Assembly: GCA_963457665.1 (NCBI GenBank)
Contig: OY735211.1
Location: 41,326,382-41,390,381 of the forward strand
DNA length: 64,000 nucleotides
DNA from: Thysanoteuthis rhombus
Taxonomy: Eukaryota > Mollusca > Cephalopoda > Oegopsida > Thysanoteuthidae
Direction: 5' to 3'
Below, one piece after another: positions 1 to 10,845 of the stretch. A program made the position numbers and the translations under genes. A model generated the notes under the pieces. That model was not told the DNA's origin. It saw only the letters and a list, made by a program, of their open reading frames with translations, and made no database searches. Within the stretch, counting starts at the first letter, position 1. Each line of letters opens with the position of its first letter.

Positions 1-456
1 GTCAGTATGTAGAATGTATGTGGTATGATGTGCATGTGTGAAATATGTGTGGCCTATGTGTGTTTATGGAACATTACAATAAGAAAGGACTTCACAAATT
101 TTTTCCAAATTATGAAAAGAAATCTGTCAGTGTTCAGAATAGGTTACTATCAATTCATTCATTAAAAACGGAATGCACTTCTCCTTTTTCTTCTTATTGT
201 TTTTCTTCTCTTTCTTTTTTTTCTCCTTCTTCTTATAGCATATGAGTTAATAGAATTCGTTTCAATAGTGATTGTTGCTAACTTTTTTTCGTTATTTAAT
301 TTCGAGTTTCGATGGTTGTGTCTATGTATTCTCATTTTATATCTCAGCATATTTTGAATTTTTTCCCAATCACCTCAAACTTCGAAGACAGTGAAAAATT
401 TTATTCAGAGGTTTTTAAAAATAATTTCTTACTTTCCCTGAGAAAATATCTCGGGC

Positions 457-471
457 CTTCTTCCTTCCTTC

Positions 472-502
<31 letters not shown>

Positions 503-504
503 TC
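457..504 (+). repeat. (CTTT)n microsatellite
   Basis: Tandem CTTT/CTTC units, beginning as CTTC and becoming pure CTTT. It is the first of two CTTT arrays in the pyrimidine-rich tract. Confidence 0.95.
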
Positions 505-731
505 ATTTCATGTCGTTCGTTTTACGACAATACTATTGTTTCAGGTTTTTCGTTTTCTATCTCTCTTTTTTCAATCTTATTTTTCTTTCTCTTAATATCG
601 TTCGTTTTTTTTTTGTTTTCTATATTTTCCCATTATCACCACCTTTGTACTTCTTTCCCTTTTCCTTTATTTCTGTCTTTCTTTCTTTTACTTCACATGG
701 TTCGCGTTTCAACATTTGTTGCTGTTCGATG

Positions 732-762
<31 letters not shown>

Positions 763-764
763 TC
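732..764 (+). repeat. (CTTT)n microsatellite
   Basis: About eight CTTT units, the second array of the pyrimidine-rich tract. Confidence 0.95.
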
Positions 765-2575
765 GACCATAGATATCTCATTTTATGTCATTACGTTCAC
801 GTACACACGATGTCAATAAATTCATGGTGTATTTTACCAAAATTATGATCTTTGAGGATCATTGTAAAACGTAAGACTTTCTCCCCAATAATCTTATTAA
901 CCTTATCAGTGTTGTTTACTGTAAGCTCAAATAATGACACGCTGTTGTTGATCAGATCTTTTTTTTTTTCAAGTTGACTAACAAAATTCTGAATGACGTT
1001 GAAAAAGACATGTTTAACTACGAGACCAACCTTAACAGCCGTGGGGCCCAATTAGAAACATATTTTGCAGGTCCCCAGGTTCACAACCAAGGTCGGTAGA
1101 ATCTTAGAGATATAAATCCAGTCTATTGTAGACTTTATATCTCTATGTTAGAATAGAAAGCAATCAAATGTGCGCTGAGAATTTAAGAGAAATACGTATT
1201 CACGCTGGTCTTTAATTAATTGATTAACACATTATTTACTTCAAGTACAGTTTAAAAAGTATATAAACAGTATAAACGACACAACTGACTTTTTGAGAAT
1301 TCAAAAGAAATCTAAAAACCATTGCTGTTCCCTATGAAACCAGCAATATGGTGTTAGGTGTATATTACGATTTGTCGGTGAGTTTTTGACAAGACGAAAG
1401 TAGATTACCTTAGCACGGTGTCTCTTGGGCGTAGGACCTAATTGGGACTAACTGGTCCTATTGGCCTAAATCCGGTCCGGCTATTAATATCGTTTAAAAA
1501 GGGCATTTCAATTAATTACATCTATCTTCTGTAGACTGTATAAAATGAAACATTCAAAAGACGCTGAAAACAACATGAACATTCGCCGGTACTTTGTTAA
1601 AATTCCCCAACTTTTAGATTATTTTAAAATGATATAATTTGACCGGATTTCTGATTTTAAATGCAAAGGAACCTTATTGTGATTACCTGACACATGTTTT
1701 GAAAAAAATAATAATAATAACAGGCTAATAACATTAAACATAGGATATAAATTGGAACAATTCACATTCATTGTTACGAATTCATTGTTATGTAATGAAA
1801 TTCTTTGTTCTGAACAACTTTACTTCAGAAAAATTGATATGAAATTTATTTTTCAATTTTTAATTCATTTTGACTCTTGATTCATTTTAAACAATGTGTT
1901 TGGGACCGATTGATTTTGATAACAATAACTGCTAGATAACATTATATGATTCTATAATAAACAGCTCCATCTGTTCAAGGTTTCTGTTGTGTAGCAGAAT
2001 TTCCATTGCAACGGTCGTTAACTGATCAATTCATTTTTGTATTAAAAAAAAATGCAGACATGGATTTATCTATTTCACTCATTCATCCAAGATTTGATTT
2101 ATTTTTCACAATTCTGGAAAGAATTGATGCTATCGAAAGTTTTTAAAAAAATGTCCTCGTTCATTTCGAGTAGAAAGCTATTTAATTAAAGAACAAAAAC
2201 AATCTTTCGGCAAGGAACAGATCTATACTATATGATTTTACAATCGTCGGTTTAAAAAGCAAAACAAAACAAAACTTTTGACCTTATCCAGTGCTCAAAA
2301 CGGTTACAATAGGCCACAAGTTGACTTTGTGTACAAATAATTGACAAATGGTTTCCCTTTTTGCCAAGGAAGAAGATTATTGGGTCGGCGTTCACTCTCA
2401 CCCAGATAATAGTGATCTGATTTCTATGTATTTTTATATAATACTAAAGTCTGATTCGTCCAACCAAACTTGGTAAGCGTAGTCAAAGGACCTACAGGAA
2501 GTATTTTTATTTCATATTCACTGATATGATATCGGTCATGATTACACAGTAAAGTTTGTATATTTCTGAATCATT

Positions 2576-2578
<3 letters not shown>

Positions 2579-2643
<65 letters not shown>
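2579..2643. repeat. (TA)n microsatellite
   Basis: Pure alternating TA of about 65 bp, directly abutting the 3' side of a minus-strand SINE head. Confidence 0.97.
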
Positions 2644-2646
<3 letters not shown>

Positions 2647-2756
2647 TGCTGCAGGAATCGGACCAGCCACCAATAGAGTAGCCGCTTCAACGTAGCGATG
2701 CTCTTCCCATTGAGTTAAATAGCCGCCAGTAATGCAAAGGCCGAATAACTGCTTCC

Positions 2757-2757
<1 letters not shown>
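2644..2757 (-). mobile_element. tRNA-derived SINE (family A), head only
   Basis: Read on the minus strand this begins GGCGGCTATTTAACTCAATGG and ends at GCAGCAGCC. It carries a pol III A box (about 2707-2719) and a B box close to GGTCCGATTCC (2654-2664), spaced as in a tRNA. Related copies lie at about 29.4, 40.2, 49.3, 60.9 and 62.8 kb. tRNA-derived SINEs are established in octopus; the exact named family cannot be fixed by eye. The SINE body is missing and replaced by (TA)n. Confidence 0.85.
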
Positions 2758-2813
<56 letters not shown>

Positions 2814-2895
2814 CATGTGTTTGTGCATGCGTGTGTGTGTATAAATGTATACGATTTGTGTGTATATATGTATATACATTTATGTACAATATATA

Positions 2896-2956
<61 letters not shown>
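2758..2956. repeat. Compound (TA)n/(TG)n microsatellite
   Basis: TA at about 2758-2781, TG at 2782-2809, imperfect TG/TA to 2904, then TA to 2956. Overlapping open frames encoding Cys-Val and Tyr-Ile runs are artefacts of this repeat. Confidence 0.95.
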
Positions 2957-2961
<5 letters not shown>

Positions 2962-2963
<2 letters not shown>

Positions 2964-3120
2964 TTGTGTCATCTGCAGACAACTGTTTCGATGTATTACA
3001 TCTCTTCAGTATGGACTGGGTGGTCAGTAAGGCTGAATTTAAGCAATATATTCATTCTTACGCAGAAACTCCGCATCCACCAGAGTGCTCTATTCCTATG
3101 GAAGAGCATTGCATTATATA
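2962..3120 (-). mobile_element. Hammerhead-bearing SINE-like repeat (family E), deleted copy
   Basis: Reverse-oriented copy of the repeat found at 50482-51152 and 63150-63400. It keeps the ribozyme end (2973-3014) and the body segment containing the AAGCAATATATTCATT-like and GAAGAGCATTGCAT-like blocks, but the tRNA-like middle is deleted between about 3016 and 3021. Its outer ends meet (TA)n on both sides. Confidence 0.8.
2973..3014 (-). ncRNA. Hammerhead ribozyme motif
   Basis: On the minus strand: core CTGAAGA, stem II GATGT-AAT-ACATC (five perfect pairs), GAAA, then CAGTTGTC with the cleavage triplet GTC. Stem I is weak here (TGCAG against CCATA), so this copy may be inactive. The stem II pairs differ from the GTTGT/ACAAC version but stay complementary. 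Confidence 0.7.
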
Positions 3121-3139
3121 TACAATATATATATGTGTG

Positions 3140-4774
3140 TGTATTAAAAGTTGAAATGAAGAATATTTCTCAAAGGAAAGAGCAAGATAAAGGTGGGGGC
3201 CTGAATTGACAACGTTAACATAGACTTCTTATTCTTTTAGTGTTAATTGTTTACTAAAAATTAACACACGCACGAGAAGAAGAAGTACTTACTGAGCTAT
3301 TGTAAAGAAGGATTCTATTACTTGGGGTATGTTTATTCCCACAAACCGACGTACCAACACTTTTAAAAGACCCTATCCGTTGAACTGACCTCTTTGCTTC
3401 ATCATTGAAATAAGTAAATGAATGAATAAATGTATTTATTCTATTTATTCTCTCTCGAACGGAAAAAGTCATTGGGTGATTCTTTGAAAGCCTGTCACGT
3501 GTAGCTTATACGAAACCGAATACGTGTTTGAAATATTGAAAGATAGCGAACAATACACTTAAATCCGCTTTTCAAGCATTTCAGAATATAATTTGACATT
3601 TTTATAAGTAAAAAAAGTTTGAAACGAAAACACAACTTGGTCTGGAATAATGTTCAAAGTAGATTCGATGTGATCGAAAGTACTTTTGCCAATTTGTTAT
3701 TTGTACTGTGAAAATCATTTTTTTCTGAAGCCGATAAATTGTCAAAAATCTTTGCGTGTCACATTTCCTGGACCTTCATGATCTTTAAGACTCTCATCTC
3801 CTTAGCGAAACCCCTGGAACCATCAAATCCTTCAGTTGGGAACCGATCTTTGCTGAAATGCTTGGTTGGTGATCCGTTCAGTTTCAGGCAGATTTTGTCC
3901 ATGTTTGAACTCTTAAAGAAGAAAAATCGCACGAAAATCCTTCTTGTCCATTTTGTTCAACGCTTTCTAACTTCAATCTGAAAATTAGAAAATGACAACA
4001 ACTCTTGGATGAAAACCTATATAAAATGAAATGTAAACTCCTTCTTGTAGTTATCAGGACTGTTTCTTTGGGGCAAAAAATGTCAATTTGCTTTCTGAAT
4101 AACCTAATGTAATTAGTGCTCTTATCTCGAGTTTACTAAGGATATTGCTAGTTGAACATACAGTTTATATATGCTTATGCACATACACACTCACAAACAC
4201 AAAAACCTGTATTTATTTTTTGCTATAGATATGTTAATGCTCGTAGATATCTGATAAGTCTAACGTAATATGTCGCTGGATAATGATACGATCGAACTCA
4301 ATACATTAGTGTTGGTCTGCGAGATTAATTAACCGGCTATCGTTTTATGAAAAGCACCCTGTATTATTGTAAACTGCATTGTTCGTTTTGAGTATGAATA
4401 CTGGTATAAGAAAAAAAGTACGTCATCAGTTTCTGGACAACCTAATATATTCAGTCTTCAAAAAGTATTCTCTCATATCATGGTTACAATTGCAAAAGCA
4501 AAACAAGCAAACAAAAATCCCAACAAAACATCTGACTATTTTTCACAAGCTATTTTCTATCTACAAGTCAGAGAGGTTAATAGAAAAACCTGTCACTTAA
4601 ACAAACGAACGAGCTCTCAAGGAAAAAGGCAAACTTGTCAAATACAATTTTGAATGAAATCAATTTATCCTTAATAACAACGTCAGTGCCGACGTTTTCT
4701 TCGCTGACGTGTGTGGGCCAAGAATAGAACGACGGAGAACCCATTAAATAACATCGCTGGAAGGCGAGTATTAG
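3140..4774. other. Unassigned DNA
   Basis: No element recognised. A minus-strand frame of roughly 55 codons at about 3745-3960 is open but matches no family I know. AT-rich throughout, with no promoter or terminator that I can argue for. Confidence 0.5.
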
Positions 4775-5003
4775 TCACATTAGTGTTTATTCACAACGTT
4801 TCGGTCGTCTACTCTCCGGCCTGCGTCGGGTGTTCTATGTTCTAAAATATCGAATCACTCCCTAGAAAATATGCTCGAATTTTTTGACGTGTCTAATCCA
4901 ATACGAACACGCATTCTAAGATGTGCTTCCATATTCTAGAAGCAAGAACATTTGACGAAGGCCGGAAGGTACACGGCTGAGACGTTGTGAATAAATGAAC
5001 TTA
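4775..5003. repeat. Inverted pair of decayed ribozyme-like/PLE-like termini
   Basis: Left arm 4779-4830 and right arm 4952-5001 are imperfect reverse complements sharing GGCCGG...(GAAAC/GAGAC)GTTGTGAATAAA. Each reads outward as (C)TGACGA-AGGCCGG...GA(A/G)AC, which resembles a hammerhead core of the kind carried by Penelope-like element termini, but with core substitutions. The spacer is about 120 bp. Confidence 0.5.
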
Positions 5004-6779
5004 GACGAGGAAAATAGTCCAATTGTAAGTATTGTTTAATTCCCCTATTGCTACCAAGACTTTCTTTGTCACTATATATGTGATCATAAGAGTGAATGAA
5101 AGCGTCTTTCAAAATCGATGCAACCGTCTTTTAGACAACTTGTACTTAAGCTATTTTGAATATGAAAACTGTCTCCCAAGACACAAATTACGAAAAGATT
5201 ACAAAAAGGCGCGAATTACACTTGCTGCCTTCTTGTTATCTTTTCGTAATTCTTAATTACACATAACTTTACAATGGACGTTGTAAGTGATTTCCTCTCA
5301 ATCTGAATGCAGGTTCGTACCCGTTTCATCACATAAACGTTTCATCTCATTGGAAAACGATACAGCCGACACAATACAAAGGAATGGTTGCTCGAGTGAA
5401 TGCAACCATTTCAACTGCTAAATAATGTTGTCTCCGGGTACAGAATTGCCACGTGACTAATATTGTAGTATGAAATTCATGTGCGCGTGAATTCTACCCT
5501 CTTATTAATAGGGTTTCGTTCCTTATGAAACATGCTGTATTCTAAAGATAAATCTTACCTGCGGTATAACTTATTACACGAACAACTAGTTTATTATAAA
5601 ACAACTCCTTGAAGATTGTCTATAATAGCGCACTGTGGCAAAAATCAGATGCGCTCAATAAGAGAGAGAAAAATAATTTTCTCTGGTGTATCGGAGAGTT
5701 ATTGATGCTAACCTAGGAATCCAATGCCTTTTTGGAACCAATTTCCTGAAATTACCAAAAATAAAATTAATCGAAGATGGGGGGAAAAAACAACTGAGGT
5801 TAGAAAATTTAGAATCACGGTTTCGGCTTGATTCAACGCATAAAGAACATACAAACAGGCGGTAGGTATAGATGCTCTCATACGCACATACGAGTAAATG
5901 TGTTCTCTCTGATATACGGATCGATCGTTGAACAAGTCATGTTGTTATAAATATAACCGACTCAAATTTATACCTCTGAGCGGGCATGTAGGCCTTGGGC
6001 TAATTTTACATTTCTCATGCTCACATTATAATCAATATTTATACTGAGGTAAATACTATCACACACACACGCACACGCGTGAGTTATTTTGGCTCGGGGC
6101 ACACGCTGGCTTAATTGGTAACATCTCAGAAAATGGAATCGAATTCAGATTCTAAACACGACCACTGATATCATTTTCGTTTTTTTTTGTTGTTGTTTTT
6201 TTGTATACTTTTATATATTTCCACTTTTACAGACGCGAAGAAGTGGTTATTTCGTCTGTCCGTTTTTTAGTTCCCTTTATTCTGCTTGAACAATTTTTTT
6301 CAATTATCAATTCCTGGCTTCCTAAGCCCATCAAACCTTCATCATAGCTTCGTTAAAAACACATTTCGACAATTAAACGCAAACTCTTTGAGCTGGTTCG
6401 CCGATTTCATTTCCCGTACTGCTTACCGTTAGGCTACCTGCACCTCCAATGTTATTCCCCATCTTTCGGGAGACGCATCCGTTCAACTCCCTCTCAGTCC
6501 TGTGCCATTTCCAATTGTCTTGGTTATGGTCTTGTCAATGGTGCACCACGATGGTAAAGAAGGTGAAAATAAAGAATAATGTGCATATAGTCATCATAAA
6601 ACCACAAACTCTCCAGCCCGAGGGGCACATGCGGTAGACTACTAGTCAGTCGGATTAGTGCCGTGGGTCGTTCACTAGCGTAGTTAGTTCGATTGTCATT
6701 GGATGTTCTGCTATGTTGTTTCTGAGTTTGGTAAATATCTTCGCCCTCAAACCTCAGTTATGATGAAAAAGTGATATTT
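5004..6779. other. Unassigned DNA
   Basis: No recognisable gene or repeat apart from a short CA run near 6061-6080 and T-rich runs near 6180-6200. Open frames at 5032-5256, 5708-5935 and 6449-6637 are short and have no family features. Confidence 0.5.
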
Positions 6780-6780
6780 T

Positions 6781-7045
6781 GAACGCAGTAAGACCTCTTG
6801 GGCGTGGGCACCTCCTGCTACTTTTCGAGATGGGTGGCAAAGAGATATATTCGTAATAATTCTTAGCAGCAACTCTGTTACTAGCGAATTATACCATTTT
6901 TTTTTTTCACATGGTTACATCAAGTTCGGGCCATATAAAACAATCGTGTTGCACTATTATTCGTTATTGATTATAAGGTTCAAACTTTCAGACCCTCTCA
7001 TCTTTGGTGAGACGGCTTGATCCAAGGGGCATCAGATACCCCGAT
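6781..7045 (+). repeat. Dispersed repeat family G, copy 1
   Basis: Shares with 21595-21800, 27176-27270 and 39222-39345 (minus) a run of blocks: a TCAAGTT-rich block, ACATAAAGCAAT-like, TTGCACTAT, CCTTTATTGACTATAAGGTTC-like and GGCCTGATCCAA-like. It has no coding capacity or terminal structure I can see, so the class is unknown. Confidence 0.6.
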
Positions 7046-8062
7046 TACCTTACCACCAGCGGGTGTCCATGTTCCCGGCATATTGATGTATGACAAGAGT
7101 TTCTTTTTTTAATACGAACCACTCATTATGTTGATTGCATACTTATAACGAATAAAAAACATTGCGCCCAAATAGATTTCCAATGAAACTCTACGTACGA
7201 GGCAAAAAGGTAATCACTCCGATTCAGGTATTAGCATGCTTATTACATAAGCCATTAATGTTCATTCCCTGGTGATGTTTCCGCCAGTGTGACTTCGGAC
7301 AAAATCTGCGGCAGTCTAACGAATCCATTTCGTACATTCTAACACAATGTGATAGAAAATCTTTTTTTCTTTTAGCATATCACCTGACACTCCAATTGGA
7401 ACATTTACATACATGATGGGCAACCCAAAAGTTAGGGGAATTCGACTATAAAATCATTGCTCACTGTAATACCTATTTTCCATTGTTTCTCTCGAAATAT
7501 TACTTTGACGGTAGAAACTAGGTTGTTTGTGTCACAAAGAACAGTGGTAAAAACCCAAACTACATTCGGTTTGTGCGTTGCTCAAATTTACCGAAATTTA
7601 GAAATAGCACCTTGTATATAGATTGTAAAAAAAAAAAAAATAATAATAGTGATAATAATTTTTAAAAATTAAAACTTCTTTGTTTTTAAAAAAAATCGTT
7701 TTTATATATTTGTAAAAGAAATGTATTAAGGGGAGATACATTTTAATTTTGGGTGAAAAATGATATAACCTATTTGTCGAGCATTTTTGGTCGGGGCAGG
7801 GTTAAAAGTTTTAAATCTTTACGGTGCTTCGAGAAAGTTCCGAGGAATTTGAATAGATTGTTCATCAGGCATTGCAGAATGCTTCAGTTACGCACACGCA
7901 CTCATACGTGCACCCACATGCAAATACTCAGTGCGTGCACACGCGCGCGTACGAACACACATACACACGCACACATAAACACTTAAATCGAATGTGAAGG
8001 AGTGCAATTCCTTATTTCTCGTATATTAACCTTATTCGTGATTTTGTTAAGATTTTCAAAGG
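7046..8062. other. Unassigned DNA
   Basis: Contains an A-run (7627-7641), T/A-rich DNA to 7720 and a CA/CG-rich stretch at 7890-7982. TGGGCAACCCAAAAGTTAGG at 7418-7437 looks like a Tc1/mariner terminal repeat, but I found no partner. Confidence 0.45.
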
Positions 8063-8109
<47 letters not shown>

Positions 8110-8500
8110 CTTCAGTTTTTTAACGTCCGTCGTTGGACATAGACCTTTCCCAGGGTCCACCACATTTCTTTATCTATCTAGCGTCGCGAAGCCAGTATTT
8201 TCTGATTTTGTCTAGTTCATCTCTTCATTTTGTTTCTTGTCGGCCTCGGTTTCGCATGTGGTCTCTAGGGATCCATGTTGTGAGTCGTGATGTCCATCGG
8301 TTGTCTTTCATTCTCGCAATATGACCAGCCCATTGCCATTTAAGTTTTCTAATGAGTTCTATGATGTCTCGGGCCCCCGTTTTCTTTCTGATATATTGGG
8401 CTGTCTTGTGGTCTCTCCATGTGAAGTTGAGCATGATTCTATCATGCGCACGTTGCATGCTTCTCAGCTTGTGGGTTTGTCTCTTGGTTATTTTCTATGT
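8063..8500 (-). mobile_element. RTE-like LINE 3' fragment with (ATC)n tail
   Basis: The minus strand encodes the C-terminal end of a non-LTR retrotransposon ORF. Frame 8225-8458 reads RIMLNFTWRDHKTAQYIR, then WQWAGHIARM and DNRWTSRLTTWIPRDHMRNRG, followed after a frame change by a degenerate FRKYW...RD region. The 3' end is a 48-bp ATC array (GAT on the coding strand), typical of the short tandem tails of RTE-clade elements. The reverse transcriptase and endonuclease domains are absent (5' truncation). Seven related pieces occur in the window. Confidence 0.9.
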
Positions 8501-8984
8501 ATATTTATACAAATCTACGGAACAATAAGATGTGATTGGAAATGATTAATGCCCCTTTCTGGTTAGGAAGTTGAGAAATTAAGAATGAATAAAATAAAAG
8601 CTGGTGAGTAATGCGGTGAAAATTCGTTCAACCAAAAATAGGGAAAATAAAAAAAAATATTTTTCTCTTTTAGAATTACTTTTAATGAGTAAAAACGCTT
8701 CCTAACTACAAAACCCCATCGCAAAACAAACTCAGTGTCTCAAGTCCCTTCTCTTATAACACTCAATAACGAGGAGACCCTTTAGAATACCTCCATATAT
8801 AGATTTTTTCCATGTCGGTTGGAAAACAAGGAAAGTAAAACTAACGTTATTCATTGATTGTTGTACTTCAGGGATATTAAGAAAGTGTTCCGCGCACTGG
8901 TGTCGGTACATAGACCATAGGTTGCTAAAAGGGCCGGTCTGTCCAATCGGTGGACCTAAGCAGTTACCTAAAGCGCAAAAGTTC
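8501..8984. other. Unassigned DNA
   Basis: AT-rich with A-runs near 8650; nothing recognised. Confidence 0.5.
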
Positions 8985-9336
8985 TATCCATCATCATCAG
9001 TCTTTTATTGACCGTTGTTGGACAAAGACCTTCGCCAAGATTTGTCACGTCTCTCTTTCATGGGCGTCGCGGAGCCAATATATTCTGAACTTCTCCTGTT
9101 CGTCTCTCCATCTCGGTTCCGCATTTGATCTCTGGGGATCCATGTCGTGAATCGTGATATCTATTGGTTATGTGCCATTCTACCGCATGACCCGCCCATT
9201 GCTACCTGAGTTTCACAATGGTTTCTCTGTTGTATCGGACACCTGTTTTTCATCTAATATATTGTTCTGTCTTATGGTCTCTTCATGTGATGTTGAGCAT
9301 GATTCTCTCGTGTGCACTTTGCAAGCTTGCTCAGTT
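8985..9336 (-). mobile_element. RTE-like LINE 3' fragment, inverted against next piece
   Basis: Same C-terminal LINE region as at 8063-8500 with more decay: the minus strand gives TTWIPRDQMRNRD and QVAMGGSC for the WAGH block. It ends in a short ATC tail (8986-8999). Its 5' edge abuts a plus-strand reverse-transcriptase piece at 9337, giving a head-to-head junction. Confidence 0.85.
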
Positions 9337-9532
9337 TACATCGTCCTTTTTGTAGACTACCCCCAGGATCTCCAACTAATGCTTGATAAACTGAACAAAG
9401 AAATCAAGAAAGTTGGCCTTCATATGAACTTGAAAACAATATCAAAGGTCATGTACATCAAACATATATGGAATAAACGCACAATGATCAAAATCGAAAA
9501 CACAACGCTAGAGAAAAGTTCCATTGGCACAC
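9337..9532 (+). mobile_element. RTE-like LINE reverse-transcriptase segment
   Basis: Plus-strand frame reads IVLFVDYPQDLQLMLDKLNK followed by EIKKVGLHMNLK and IKIENTTLE. This corresponds to the RT region following the catalytic FADD box (here FVDY, so the second Asp is lost) of the same LINE. It is followed by an A-run (9541-9553). Confidence 0.85.
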
Positions 9533-9689
9533 TCCAAATCCAAAAAAAAAAAAAGTAATTAGAGTTCAACAGGGGCGCAAATTCCAAGTTTAGGTCAGGT
9601 ACTTGAGACTCTTGTGCCAGGCCTGATTGACGATACATGATTCGTTTTCATATCTTTAATGATGTTTAAAGTATAAGATCCCATTAATC

Positions 9690-10160
9690 CTAAAAAGAAG
9701 GGTGCATAACCAATGCATCTTCGCAATAGTCACTTATGGAGCTGAAACATGGAACCTAGCCAAGAAACAGACCCACAAATTGAGAACCATGTAACGTGCA
9801 CATGGAAGAATTATGCTGGGTCTCACATGGAGAGACCACAAGACAGCACAGTACATCCAAGAAAAGATAAGAGTCAGAGACATCATAGAATCCTTTAAAA
9901 ATCTCAAATGGCGGTGGGCTGGCCATGTTGCAAGAATGGTAGACAACCAATGGACATCATGACTCATGACATGGATCCCCCGAGATCACATGCGAAACCG
10001 ACGCCGGCAGAATATTAGATGGAGAGACGAGCTAGATAAATTCAGAAAGTACTGGCTCTGCGACGTCCATGATAGAGAAGTGTGGCGAATCCTGGGGAAG
10101 GTCAATGTCCAACGACGGACGTTAAGAGAATGATGATGATGATGATGATGATAATAGAAG
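9690..10160 (+). mobile_element. RTE-like LINE C-terminal fragment with (GAT)n tail
   Basis: Encodes, with in-frame stops, AIVTYGAETWNLAKKQTHKL, a WRDHKTAQYI block, WRWAGHVARMVDNQWTS, MTWIPRDHMRNRRR and FRKYWLCDVHDREVW, ending VNVQRRTLRE-stop and a GATGAT tail (10131-10155). It is the most complete C-terminal copy here. About 160 bp of unrelated DNA separates it from the RT segment at 9337-9532, so one interrupted copy or two insertions are both possible. Confidence 0.9.
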
Positions 10161-10690
10161 ACAATCTTGGACACGTTAAGGTATTATCATACAATCAAAG
10201 TAGTGCTTGTCATAAATGATGGGATTAGTTACGTATGTATCTATTATATAATTAAAACCAGATTTTGGCTTTTCAAATCAAAACATTCTTAAATGCTGAG
10301 AGAATTTTCAGTATCAAAAGGTAACTGCGAAATTCCAAGAGTAAACAACGTAATAAATCTCTGCAAAACCAGGTGTGGGCTATTCAAATTAAAAATATTC
10401 AAAAATTGATGAGAGAAACTTCGAACTCTTAAGCGTAAATGCATCATTTTTTAAAAAAAGAACTTGCATCCTCGAAGAAATCTAGAGAAATAAAATCCAC
10501 AACATAAGGTGTACACAAACAATTTCAATATTTCTTCTGACGATAGAATTAAATTTTACACGATTTTGATGTTTTTTTCTGAGGTGTCGATCGCCAAGAA
10601 AGAACGCGTGCGTAGAGCAACCGCCTACCATGCAGGTGGTCCAATAGGTCGGGGTTTGGGGGTTATGTCACTAAATTCTACGTACGTGTT
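10161..10690. other. Unassigned DNA
   Basis: AT-rich; nothing recognised. Confidence 0.5.
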
Positions 10691-10691
10691 C

Positions 10692-10845
10692 AGTGTTAGC
10701 GTAATGGTTATGGTACTGGACTGTCAACCGCTTCAGTGCAGATTTGAATCACGTCAGTTAATTTTATAAATCAGTTTGGTTCAGCGTGAATCTTTGAGCT
10801 AGCCTGACGGACAAACAAACAAATTTGGTGACACTGATCTTTATG
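10692..10845 (+). mobile_element. tRNA-derived SINE (family B), copy 1
   Basis: Pol III A box TAGCGTAATGG (10697-10707), B-box-like GATTTGAATC (10742-10751), then a body shared with 31733-31897: a TAAATCAGTTTGGTTC block, TCTTTGAGCT and ACAAACAAATTTGGTGACA. The anticodon-arm region recalls tRNA-Asp, but the parent tRNA is uncertain. Confidence 0.8.

Larger units (their letters stand above)
1..2578. other. Unassigned DNA with polypyrimidine tract
   Basis: No conserved coding frame or recognised element was found. Positions 181-770 are strongly pyrimidine-rich on the plus strand and include two CTTT arrays; the open frame at 312-848 is Phe/Ser/Leu-rich translation of this tract, so I do not call it a gene. 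The remainder (about 770-2578) is AT-rich single-copy-looking DNA with A/T runs. Confidence 0.6.

Noticed and set aside
2542..3209. Overlapping open frames with Tyr-Ile and Cys-Val runs on both strands
   Set aside because: They translate (TA)n/(TG)n arrays, are open in several frames at once and overlap a SINE and a ribozyme repeat.
3745..3960. Open minus-strand stretch of about 55 codons
   Set aside because: Composition looks plausible for protein, but I recognise no family and cannot exclude chance.
7418..7437. Mariner-like terminus TGGGCAACCCAAAAGTTAGG
   Set aside because: No matching inverted end or transposase remnant was found nearby.
8133..8545. Plus-strand frames over the LINE piece
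   Set aside because: Shadows of the minus-strand RTE coding sequence.
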